Shown here one piece after another: positions 45,644 through 53,822 of a DNA stretch of 64,000 nucleotides. This DNA is from Mucilaginibacter aquaedulcis (lineage in GTDB: Bacteria > Bacteroidota > Bacteroidia > Sphingobacteriales > Sphingobacteriaceae). The notes under the pieces are model-generated. The model saw only the letters and a program-made list of their open reading frames with translations, was not told the DNA's origin and searched no databases. The position numbers and the translations under genes were made by a program. Position 1 is the first letter of the stretch. Each line of letters opens with the position of its first letter. The stretch spans positions 186,001 to 250,000 of the forward strand of contig NZ_JAUFPR010000001.1 in assembly GCF_030409325.1 (NCBI RefSeq). Direction: 5' to 3'.

Positions 45644-48600
45644 TTAGCGGAGTGTGATGTTGGCGCCAATGATAATTGTGCGTACCAACGGATAGTTAAC
45701 TTCGGTGTTTCCTGTGGCATTGTAAGCTACTTCAGGGTCCCAGCCATGCCATTTGGTAAATGTTGCCAGGTTGCGGCCACTTGCATAAAAAGAAAGGCCT
45801 GCAATTTTTAACCTGCTTAGTAACTCTTTACCCACCGTATAGCTTAGCGTTACATCTTTTATCCTGGTAAAACTGGCATTTTCCGGGTAGCCATAATTCA
45901 AATAATTAACATAGGTTAGCTTTGGTCTTATGTTACTTTGATTAGCCTCGGTCCAGTAACCTAAACCACTTGGCAGGTTTTGCCGGCCGCCCATATCAAT
46001 AAAATCAATGGCTTCATTATTTTTTGTTACACCTTGTACGGTTTGTATAAAAACATTGAGCTGAAAGTTTTTGTAACGAAAGGTATTGGTTATACCACCT
46101 GTCCACTTGGGGAGTTGCTGTCCAATTATGGTTTGATCTTTTCCGTCTGATGTGATCATTCCGTTACCATCCAGATCGGCAAATTTTAGGTCACCCGGAG
46201 TAGCATTAGGGTCTTGATTTGCCGGATTTTCACCAACTTTCCAAACACCGGTTTGCTTATAATCATACACAACATAAACGGGTTGACCAATAAAGAAACG
46301 ATTGCCCCGGTCATCTTTTTTATCGCCATACAGATCAATGATCTTGTTTTTATTGGTTGAAAAATTAAGGTTGGTTTCCCATTTAAAATTCTGCCCAACT
46401 ATATTTTGGGTTTTGAGTGATATTTCCAATCCTTTGTTAGATACCTTGCCAATATTGGTAACTACCTGCGAATAACCTGTAGCCGAGGGCAGAGCACGGT
46501 ATAATACCAGATCTTTGGTACGTGTGTTATAGGTTTCAATAGTACCGGTTACACGGTTGTTCAGGATCGCGAAATCAACACCAATATTACTGCCGTAGGT
46601 ACTTTCCCACTTCAAATCGCTATTACCTAAAACATCGGCTATTACACCGGTTGTAGGTCTGCCGTTTGATGGGATAGATATAGTTGTAAATGTAGAGATA
46701 GTTGAATTTGGAATAACGGCCGATTGATTTCCCGATAAACCATAAGAGCCACGCAACTTCAGATTATTTATAAAACTTACCTTGTGCATAAAATCCTCGT
46801 TAGTGATATTCCAACCGAGCGCTACAGAAGGGAATAAGCCATATTTATTGGTATTTGCCCCAAACGCAGAATAGCCATCTCTCCTGGCCGTTGCTGTTAT
46901 GAGGTACCGGCTATCGTAATTGTAATTAACCCGCAGCATTTGCGATACCATTTGGGTAGTAATGGCTTCAGATTCGGCCGAAACGGTGCTTGCTCCCTGC
47001 AAATTATTAAAATCCAATGCGTCGTTAATAAAGCCCGACGCCAAGGTTGAGGAATTAAATTGTTTGTTTTCTTGCGCGCTGTATAAACCTGTTACATCCA
47101 GATGGCTTTTGTTCCAGTTTTTCTCGTACGATAAAATATTCTCTACTATCCATCTTTTACGTTCACTATTGGTTATGGTAGCTGTGCCACCTGCTATGTC
47201 ACCGGCAAGCCTGCCCTGGTAATTTTGAAAAAGTGTTGGCGTGTAAGTATAACCTGCATTAATGCGGTATTTAAAATCTTTAAATGGTTTTAACTCAGCA
47301 TAAATGTTGGCTATGATATTTTGTCGTCTGTCGTTTCTGTCATTCAGCAAACCCAGCATGGGGCTTTGTATGGCCTGCTCCCCTTCCATGGGGAAAATTG
47401 CGTAAGTGCCGTCGGGGTTTTTAAATCTGCCGTATGGACTTACTGCCAATGCCTGGGTCAAATTTGCCCGGCCTCCGTCAGAATTATTCGATACCAGGTT
47501 TAAGTTTAAACCAGCGCTTAAATAATTGGTGATTTTGGCATCAATGTTCGAGCGGATGCTGCCGCGTTTATTCTGATAGCCTTTAATCACTCCCTTCTCA
47601 CTAAAATAATCACCGGATACATAATATTTCACATCCTCATTACCGCCCGAAATGCTTAGGGTATGATCCTGTATAAAGCCTTGCTGTTGAATCTTTTTAA
47701 GCCAATCGGTAGTAATGCCGGCATTATAGTTTTGCTGCTCGTAAAGATTAGGCACTACGAAATCGTTAGTAACCCCGGCCTGCTGTTTCCAGTCGGCATA
47801 TTTTTGTACGTATTCCGCAGGGCCCATAGGTTTAAAGGTGTGGGCAAAATTCTCATAACCTGCGTAAGTATTAAAAGTTATGGCAGCCTTACCGCTTTTA
47901 CCGCGTTTGGTGGTGATCAGGATTACACCATTTGCACCACGAGTACCATATATAGCAGTGGCCGATACATCTTTCAATACATCAACCGAGGCCACATCTG
48001 TGGTGCTGATGTCACTTAAGCTGGCATTTTCAAACGGGATACCATCAATAACGATCAAGGGCGATGTTTGCCCGTTGATGGAATTTACCCCTCGCACCAA
48101 TACTGAAGGCGACTGGCCCGGCACAGCCGTACCTGTGGTAATATTTACACCTGCCACAGCACCCTGCATAGCCTGTAAAACATCGCCAACGGGCAACTGG
48201 GTAAGCCTTTCTTTTGATAATGATGAAACAGAACCGGTTACATCTGATCGTTTGGCTGTACCATACCCAACAACAACAACTTCGGTAAGGGCTCTGTTTA
48301 AAGAACTCAGCTTTATCTGCAATGGCTTATTACCATCTGCCTTAATTTCAATGGGCTGATAGCCTATACTGGTTATTTCAATAATGGCATTGTTAGCAAC
48401 GTTAAGCTTAAACATTCCCTGGGCATCGGTCATGGTACCGTTACTGGTATTTTTAACTCTTACGGATGCACCGGGAACCGGTTCATTGGTGTTGTTATCA
48501 ACTATTTTGCCGGTAAGCGTTTTGGTTTGCGCCTGGGAGTGAACGCTAAATAATAGCAGCCAGCATAATAGCATAACAATGCGCTTATTAAAAAATAAGC

Positions 48601-48703
48601 CTGCTAATTGCGGTAAAAAAAGATAACGGCTTAAAGAGGCAATTAAGCTGCCTGCTACGCCGGGTTTCTTTGTAAATACACCTGGAGGTCGTTGTTTGAT
48701 CAT
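45644..48703 (-). CDS. SusC/RagA TonB-dependent receptor of the GlcNAc block
   Basis: 1019 residues. A long N-terminal region before the hydrophobic IVMLLCWLLLFSVHSQAQ signal segment, then the carboxypeptidase-regulatory-like domain (LTGKIVDNNTNEPVPGASV), plug (LTEVVVVGYGTAKRSDVTGSV, LIVIDGIPFENASL, ATAIYGTRGANGVILIT) and barrel ending TIIIGANITLR. No STN domain, so unlike the SusC at 31494 it is not sigma/FecR-controlled; two palindromes upstream indicate LacI-type control instead. Confidence 0.96.
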   Translation of the reverse strand: MIKQRPPGVFTKKPGVAGSLIASLSRYLFLPQLAGLFFNKRIVMLLCWLLLFSVHSQAQTKTLTGKIVDNNTNEPVPGASVRVKNTSNGTMTDAQGMFKLNVANNAIIEITSIGYQPIEIKADGNKPLQIKLSSLNRALTEVVVVGYGTAKRSDVTGSVSSLSKERLTQLPVGDVLQAMQGAVAGVNITTGTAVPGQSPSVLVRGVNSINGQTSPLIVIDGIPFENASLSDISTTDVASVDVLKDVSATAIYGTRGANGVILITTKRGKSGKAAITFNTYAGYENFAHTFKPMGPAEYVQKYADWKQQAGVTNDFVVPNLYEQQNYNAGITTDWLKKIQQQGFIQDHTLSISGGNEDVKYYVSGDYFSEKGVIKGYQNKRGSIRSNIDAKITNYLSAGLNLNLVSNNSDGGRANLTQALAVSPYGRFKNPDGTYAIFPMEGEQAIQSPMLGLLNDRNDRRQNIIANIYAELKPFKDFKYRINAGYTYTPTLFQNYQGRLAGDIAGGTATITNSERKRWIVENILSYEKNWNKSHLDVTGLYSAQENKQFNSSTLASGFINDALDFNNLQGASTVSAESEAITTQMVSQMLRVNYNYDSRYLITATARRDGYSAFGANTNKYGLFPSVALGWNITNEDFMHKVSFINNLKLRGSYGLSGNQSAVIPNSTISTFTTISIPSNGRPTTGVIADVLGNSDLKWESTYGSNIGVDFAILNNRVTGTIETYNTRTKDLVLYRALPSATGYSQVVTNIGKVSNKGLEISLKTQNIVGQNFKWETNLNFSTNKNKIIDLYGDKKDDRGNRFFIGQPVYVVYDYKQTGVWKVGENPANQDPNATPGDLKFADLDGNGMITSDGKDQTIIGQQLPKWTGGITNTFRYKNFQLNVFIQTVQGVTKNNEAIDFIDMGGRQNLPSGLGYWTEANQSNIRPKLTYVNYLNYGYPENASFTRIKDVTLSYTVGKELLSRLKIAGLSFYASGRNLATFTKWHGWDPEVAYNATGNTEVNYPLVRTIIIGANITLR

Positions 48704-48864
48704 AATTCAAAGTTTGAGTGTGTTATTAATTAGTATCAGATATTTTCTTGGTGGATATCATTAATAAGCCAATTGTCACCCTCACTCATCTGCCAGTTTT
48801 AGCGCAGTACCTTCAGACAATTCACAACACTTTTCAACCGGCGCTCAAAACCGAAATCACAATA

Positions 48865-48878
48865 CGTGTACGTATACA
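48865..48878. promoter_or_regulatory. Degenerate operator copy, left of the tandem pair
   Basis: CGTGTACGTATACA: one intact half-site and a weaker second half. Its centre is 21 bp from the centre of the neighbouring perfect palindrome. Confidence 0.6.
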
Positions 48879-48880
48879 AT

Positions 48881-48904
48881 TTAAACGTGTACGTACACGT
48901 TTAA
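48881..48904. promoter_or_regulatory. 24-bp perfect palindrome, LacI-type operator, upstream of susC
   Basis: Core CGTGTACGTACACG (48886-48899) with TTAAA/TTTAA flanks. It lies about 190 bp before the annotated susC start. Confidence 0.8.
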
Positions 48905-49046
48905 CAAATATAATTAGTTATTGTCATTATCCAAATTTATTTTCAGGAAATAGAATAAAATCAAAATCAAACACATGCTAACAGCAGCAGTAGTTAACTT
49001 TTACAGCGGAATAACAATCATTAGCGACATTAAAATTGGTTTAAAC

Positions 49047-49079
49047 AAAAAAAGGAAGGCATAATTACCTTCCTTTTTT
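49047..49079 (-). terminator. Intrinsic terminator after nagB
   Basis: AAAAAAAGGAAGG pairs with CCTTCCTTTTTT around an 8-nt loop; the minus-strand transcript ends in a U-run. It closes the nagP-nagA-nagB operon. Confidence 0.9.
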
Positions 49080-49096
49080 CTGGATATAATGGTATG

Positions 49097-49858
49097 CTAT
49101 TCTACCTTACTATAGCTGTCTTCATCCACAAACAGTACAGCGTCGGAATGAGTTTTTAATATGGTTGAAGGGTATCTTTCAGAAACGGGTTCATTTAATG
49201 TGTAATTAATTGCTTCTGCCTTATTAAGGCCTGGCACCATGCAAAACAAATGCGAAGCACGCATTAACGCTGGAACCGTTAAAGTAATGGCATGCTGCGG
49301 TACATCCTGCAGGGTAGCAAAACAACCATCGTTTACCTGCTGCTGCCTGCAAGCCAGGTCAAGGGTAACTGTTTTAACCAGTTCCGGATCATTAAAATTT
49401 GCTACATGCGGATCATTAAAGGCAATGTGTGTGTTTTCCCCTATCCCCATACATACAATATCTGCCGGGTATTTTTTCAATAGCGCGGCATAGCGTGCAC
49501 ATTCTTCAGCAGGGTTTTCCGGGTTACCATTTATACAGTTTACACTCCTGAACGGAACGCGGAAAAATATGCTTTTCTTCAAAAAACTGCTGAATAATTG
49601 CGGAGCATTGTCAGGTAAACCCAAATACTCATCCATATGAAAAGCATTTATTTTTGGCCACTCAATGGTTTCATCAGCAATCAGTGTACTCAAAAATTCG
49701 TTTTGAGATGGCGCCGCTGCGAATATGATGTTTATGGCAGGCTTTGTAACCAGTAATTGTTTTATTTTGCTGCTTACCATTTCCGCAGCAGTTTTGCCAA
49801 GGGCTTCCCTGTTTTTTAAAACAAGCACTTTAAGCTTATTATTTATCTTTTGTAACAT
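49097..49858 (-). CDS. nagB: Glucosamine-6-phosphate deaminase
   Basis: 253 residues of the NagB/6-phosphogluconolactonase fold. INAFHMDEYLGLPDNAPQ carries the catalytic Asp/Glu region, then VCMGIGENTHIAFNDP and ALMRASHLFCMVPGLNKAEAI. ENTHIAFNDP is the NagB form, with T replacing the more usual GH. It converts GlcN-6-P to fructose-6-P and ammonia. Last gene of the nagP-nagA-nagB operon, followed by a strong terminator. Confidence 0.9.
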   Translation of the reverse strand: MLQKINNKLKVLVLKNREALGKTAAEMVSSKIKQLLVTKPAINIIFAAAPSQNEFLSTLIADETIEWPKINAFHMDEYLGLPDNAPQLFSSFLKKSIFFRVPFRSVNCINGNPENPAEECARYAALLKKYPADIVCMGIGENTHIAFNDPHVANFNDPELVKTVTLDLACRQQQVNDGCFATLQDVPQHAITLTVPALMRASHLFCMVPGLNKAEAINYTLNEPVSERYPSTILKTHSDAVLFVDEDSYSKVE

Positions 49859-49879
49859 GTTTTTTTGTTAAAAAATTAA

Positions 49880-51076
49880 TTAAACCGAGTAAACTACCTT
49901 GCCACCAATTATGGTTGCATGCAGATTAATATCATGATCAAATAAAACGAGGTCCGCATTTTTACCTGTTTCAATTGATCCCATCTTATCAAACACCTTC
50001 ATAATTTTAGCTGGCGTGGCAGTCATCATTTTTACAGCATCAGTAACAGGCACATCGGCCAGTGTTATCATATTTTTAACCAGCTGAATAGTAGTTGCCA
50101 CACTACCTGCAAAGGCACTCCTATCAGGCAACTTGGCCACATTATCCTCTACTATCACTTTCAGGCCATCATCAAGCCTGCCGAGCACGCTCTCGCCGGG
50201 CGGCATACCTGCTGCACGCATGGCATCGGTGATCAGTGCAATTTTATCGGGTCCCTTTATTTTATAAATAAGTTTAAGCAATGCCGGGGGCAGATGGCTG
50301 CCATCAGCAATAATCTCAACCGTCATATCATCAATCAGGTAGCCGCTCTCTATCACCCCAGCATAGCGGAAAGCATTGCGCCTTGTTACGCCCGACATGC
50401 ACGAGTAGAAATGAGTAATATGTGTATATCCATTTTCGTATGCTGCCAAAACATCCTCATAAACAGCGTTGGTGTGAGCTATTGAAGGTAAAATCCCCCT
50501 ATTGCTCAGGTATTTGCCAAAAGCTACAGCGCCTTCCAGTTCAGGCGCAGCGCTCCACCTTTTTACTATTGACGATCTTTGCAAAATGTCCTGGTACTCA
50601 GCAGCATCAGGCAAACGGATAAATCTTGGGTCCTGCGCGCCGCGTTGTTCCATTGAAAAATACGGCCCCTCTATATGCATGCCTATAAACCTTGCCCCAT
50701 TAACATTTAGTGGCTCGGCTTGCTCATACAATTCAAGTGTTTTCAGCAATGCATCATGCTCGCAGCTTAATGTGGTGGGCGTAAACGCGGTGGTGCCATA
50801 GCTTGCATGCAACCTGGCTATTTCCAAATAGGCCTCGATGCTGTTATCCATGAAATCATATCCGCCGCCGCCGTGCACATGAATATCAATAAAACCAGGT
50901 GATAAATATTTCCCCTGCGCATCAATAACATTTGTGGCTAAAACATCTGTATCCTTACCTGTTAAGCCGGTTATTTTACCGCCATTAACCAATAAAGTGG
51001 CATCATCTACAATACCGGCCGGCGTAATGATCCTGGCATTAATTATTTTCAGATCTGAAGCATCCATTGATGACAT
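49880..51076 (-). CDS. nagA: N-acetylglucosamine-6-phosphate deacetylase
   Basis: About 398 residues from ATG 51076 (MSSMDASDLKI); the frame opens further at 51127 inside nagP and 51067 is an alternative. Amidohydrolase barrel with PGFIDIHVHGGGGYDFMD, GMHIEGPYF, IAHTNAVYEDV, THFYSCMSG and the catalytic-Asp segment LITDAMRAAG. It removes acetate from GlcNAc-6-P before NagB. It starts 10 bp after the nagP stop. Confidence 0.94.
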   Translation of the reverse strand: MSSMDASDLKIINARIITPAGIVDDATLLVNGGKITGLTGKDTDVLATNVIDAQGKYLSPGFIDIHVHGGGGYDFMDNSIEAYLEIARLHASYGTTAFTPTTLSCEHDALLKTLELYEQAEPLNVNGARFIGMHIEGPYFSMEQRGAQDPRFIRLPDAAEYQDILQRSSIVKRWSAAPELEGAVAFGKYLSNRGILPSIAHTNAVYEDVLAAYENGYTHITHFYSCMSGVTRRNAFRYAGVIESGYLIDDMTVEIIADGSHLPPALLKLIYKIKGPDKIALITDAMRAAGMPPGESVLGRLDDGLKVIVEDNVAKLPDRSAFAGSVATTIQLVKNMITLADVPVTDAVKMMTATPAKIMKVFDKMGSIETGKNADLVLFDHDINLHATIIGGKVVYSV

Positions 51077-51086
51077 ATATAATATA

Positions 51087-52376
51087 TTAAAAACTCCACT
51101 TTTTGACCTTGTGGCCATAAAATGCATAAAAAGCCAAATAAAAATAACAAGGCAACAACACCCAATAACCTTGCTGAAGATTCAAATGATCAGCAAAATA
51201 CCCGTAAAACAATGGCAGGATAGCATTGCCACACAAACCCATGATGAGCAGCGATGCTCCTAATTTTAAATGCCTGCCCAAATTGTGCAGTGCCAGCGGC
51301 CATATGCCGGCCCATATCATAGAATTGGCAAAGCCCAAGGCCACTATAAACCATAAAGAAATATCGGTATGGTAACTCAAAAACTCAACTCGTCCCCTAC
51401 TCATGATCACCAACACCGAAAAAACAATTCCTAACACGGTGCAGATACGCAAAGCATTTTTTTGAGAAACGGCCCAGGGTATTAAGCTGATACCTAACAG
51501 GTAGCCGCATATGGTAGCAAACAAGGTGTAAGAGGGGAATACTTTGGCTTCCGATAAGGAAAGCCCCTTGCTTTGCGCATAAGGAATAATACTATCGATA
51601 GCTATTACCTGTGAGCCAACATGAAAAAAGATAGCTACCGCCCCTAATATTAAATGAGGATATTGGAAAATCCTGGATTTATCGTTGTTTTTAGCAGCTT
51701 CATCAATAGCTTGAATCTTATCTATCTCAGGCAAAGGCGAAAATCTGATGAACACGCCAAGCAGGGTAAGAACAGTGCCAACGGCAGCGTATGGGAGTAT
51801 TACCCGTTTAATAAGCGCATCAAGCGCCAGGTTTTTATGCGCCTCATCCATTAGTTGGATATTTTTAATCAGTTCACTATCGTTAGGCTTAATAATAAAG
51901 GCAGCCAACAACAAAGGGGCAATAATACCCGCGGTTTTATTACATATACCCATAATACTTATCCGCTGGGCCGCCCTGTTTTCGGGGCCTAATATGGTTA
52001 CATACGGATTAGCCGCTGTTTGTAATATGGATAGCCCAATGCCGATAACGAACAACCCCGAAAGAAAAATGTAATATGACCGGTAATTAGCCGCCGGAAT
52101 AAAAATAAAAGCTCCGGTGGCCATTATCCAAAAACCTACCATCATGCCATTTTTAAATCCGATTTTTTTTAATAAAAACGAAGCCGGAACGGATACCAAA
52201 AGATAAGAAATATAAAAAGCGAATGTTACCAGGTACGACTCAAAATTGGTAAGCTGGCAGGCCAATTTAAAATACGGAATAAGAATAGCGTTTACCCATG
52301 TAGAAAAGCCGAAAACAAAAAACACGATACAAATGATCATTAAAGGTATCTTATTGTTTAAACCCGGACTTTCCAT
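51087..52376 (-). CDS. nagP: MFS sugar transporter, NagP-like (FHS family)
   Basis: 429 residues with about 12 hydrophobic segments. AANPYVTILGPENRAAQRISI is the signature of the fucose:proton-symporter-type (FHS) group, which includes NagP. It would import GlcNAc across the inner membrane. First gene of an operon with nagA and nagB, and preceded within 12 bp by a 44-bp palindrome. A GlcNAc kinase (nagK) is expected but not present in the window. Confidence 0.88.
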   Translation of the reverse strand: MESPGLNNKIPLMIICIVFFVFGFSTWVNAILIPYFKLACQLTNFESYLVTFAFYISYLLVSVPASFLLKKIGFKNGMMVGFWIMATGAFIFIPAANYRSYYIFLSGLFVIGIGLSILQTAANPYVTILGPENRAAQRISIMGICNKTAGIIAPLLLAAFIIKPNDSELIKNIQLMDEAHKNLALDALIKRVILPYAAVGTVLTLLGVFIRFSPLPEIDKIQAIDEAAKNNDKSRIFQYPHLILGAVAIFFHVGSQVIAIDSIIPYAQSKGLSLSEAKVFPSYTLFATICGYLLGISLIPWAVSQKNALRICTVLGIVFSVLVIMSRGRVEFLSYHTDISLWFIVALGFANSMIWAGIWPLALHNLGRHLKLGASLLIMGLCGNAILPLFYGYFADHLNLQQGYWVLLPCYFYLAFYAFYGHKVKKWSF

Positions 52377-52387
52377 TGTTCAATATC

Positions 52388-52431
52388 GCTTAGTATTGTA
52401 TTCGTGTACGTACACGAATACAATACTAAGC
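52388..52431. promoter_or_regulatory. 44-bp perfect palindrome containing the operator core, upstream of nagP
   Basis: Bases 52388-52409 and 52410-52431 are exact reverse complements with no loop. The core CGTGTACGTACACG is at 52403-52416, and the outer arms read GCTTAGTATTGTATT. It ends 12 bp before the nagP ATG and also faces the plus-strand gene at 52574. Confidence 0.85.
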
Positions 52432-52573
52432 ATTAATTTTTATAAAACACAAATAAAATTCAGTATTGATTATTTTCATTGGTTTTTATCAGAATACATC
52501 GCTTATCTTTATACTAACAGAACAAAACCCGCATCTTATCAGCTGGCCCAAAGCCATTTAAACCTATTTTGAT

Positions 52574-53818
52574 ATGAGGCAAACCGTACTAACCTTTATT
52601 ACAATAATTGATCCCGATCAGAAGCCAAAACTGATGGGTATCTTTGAAACTATTAGTGGCAACTTATTAACCAACAACTATATTCCATTTCCGTCTGTTA
52701 GCTTGCTCCATTTTGCAAGCTTTGTAATTGCGAACGACGAAGAACCATCTTCTTTGCTGATATTCGAGAATAATTTTGATGGCGAAGTATCCGCATACCT
52801 TGATGAATTATTATCAGTGGCCGGCCCGGGGCTGCACCAGATATACCAGTGCTGTTCAGACTATCCCGAAACAACATTTCGGCTGCAAAAATTAAAACAA
52901 TACCTGCAATCAAAGATCATGCGACCGAACGCCTTCCACATAGGCAACGTTGGCAGGGCTGCAAGCGTGATCAAAGAAAACCAGCAGGTGCGTGAAAAAT
53001 TCCAGGCTTGTTTGGATGATCTTTTCAGCAAACGATCACCTACAGATTATACCTCAGAAAACCTCCGCAAAGAAATGCTGACCGCTGTAACAACCGGCCA
53101 ACCAGGTTTAATTACTCCGCTCCCGCCGCATCAAACACTGGCCGAAAAGATAGTACCATGGGTAAGGCTGATATTGATCGGACTTGTATTATTCCTGATC
53201 TTGCTGATACCTGCACTGATTGCCTTGCCGTTTCTTCGTAAGCTTGAAAAAACAGATGAGGTTGATACAACACCGCCATCTGCATCTGATATTGAACAAT
53301 TTATCGGTACAGAAAACCGCATCACCCAAAACCATTTGGCGGTCATTACCGACATTAAGGCACCTAAATTTCGCTTATATCTGCTTAGGTTTGTGCTTTA
53401 TGCGGTTAACCTGGTGGCACGTATAGCCACAAAAGGTAAGCTCAGTGGTATTCCAAGCATCCACTTTGCACATTGGTCAATTATTAATGAAGGGAAGCAA
53501 ATGCTTTTTCTGAGTAATTATGATGGCAGCTGGATCAGTTATCTGGATGATTTTATTGACAAGGCTGCGACTGGTCTTACCGGCATCTGGAGTAACTCAT
53601 TCGGTTTTCCCCGCACCCGTTTCCTGGTACTTGATGGTGCCCGCGATGAATTACGTTTTAAGGCTTATTCCCGTAATCACCAGGTTGCTTCACGCGTTTG
53701 GTACAGTGCCTACCGTGATCTGACAGTGCAGAATATAGACAAGGATAGCAAGATCAGGGAAGGAATACCCAAAACGCTCTCCAAAACTGAAACCGAGGCA
53801 TGGCTTAAACTTTTTTAA
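52574..53818 (+). CDS. Membrane-anchored protein with two copies of one domain, next to a DyP peroxidase
   Basis: 414 residues, family not named by me. Two homologous modules flank a transmembrane helix at about 194-220 (WVRLILIGLVLFLILLIPAL). Module 1 (about 1-150): PSVSLLHFASFVI, then NNFDG at 66-70, AYLDELL, GPGLHQIY. Module 2 (about 255-400): PSIHFAHWSII, NYDG at 315-318, SYLDDFI, ATGLTGIW, then FKAYSRNHQVASRVWYSAYRDLTVQNI. No signal peptide. The stop is 4 bp before the peroxidase ATG, so the two are co-transcribed. Function unknown; a role in anchoring or serving the peroxidase is an inference. Confidence 0.75.
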   Translation: MRQTVLTFITIIDPDQKPKLMGIFETISGNLLTNNYIPFPSVSLLHFASFVIANDEEPSSLLIFENNFDGEVSAYLDELLSVAGPGLHQIYQCCSDYPETTFRLQKLKQYLQSKIMRPNAFHIGNVGRAASVIKENQQVREKFQACLDDLFSKRSPTDYTSENLRKEMLTAVTTGQPGLITPLPPHQTLAEKIVPWVRLILIGLVLFLILLIPALIALPFLRKLEKTDEVDTTPPSASDIEQFIGTENRITQNHLAVITDIKAPKFRLYLLRFVLYAVNLVARIATKGKLSGIPSIHFAHWSIINEGKQMLFLSNYDGSWISYLDDFIDKAATGLTGIWSNSFGFPRTRFLVLDGARDELRFKAYSRNHQVASRVWYSAYRDLTVQNIDKDSKIREGIPKTLSKTETEAWLKLF

Positions 53819-53822
53819 AGAT

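Larger units (their letters stand above)
48704..49046. other. Promoter and operator region of the SusC/SusD operon
   Basis: Non-coding. It holds the two palindromes at 48865-48904. A 77-codon plus-strand frame across it is not credible. Confidence 0.6.

Noticed and set aside
47880..48359. 159-codon plus-strand frame
   Set aside because: Antisense to the plug domain of SusC; shadow frame.
48748..48981. 77-codon plus-strand frame
   Set aside because: Lies across the tandem operators in the susC promoter region.
52388..52431. 44-bp palindrome as a transcription terminator
   Set aside because: It lies upstream of both flanking genes, has no loop and no U-run, and contains the shared operator core.
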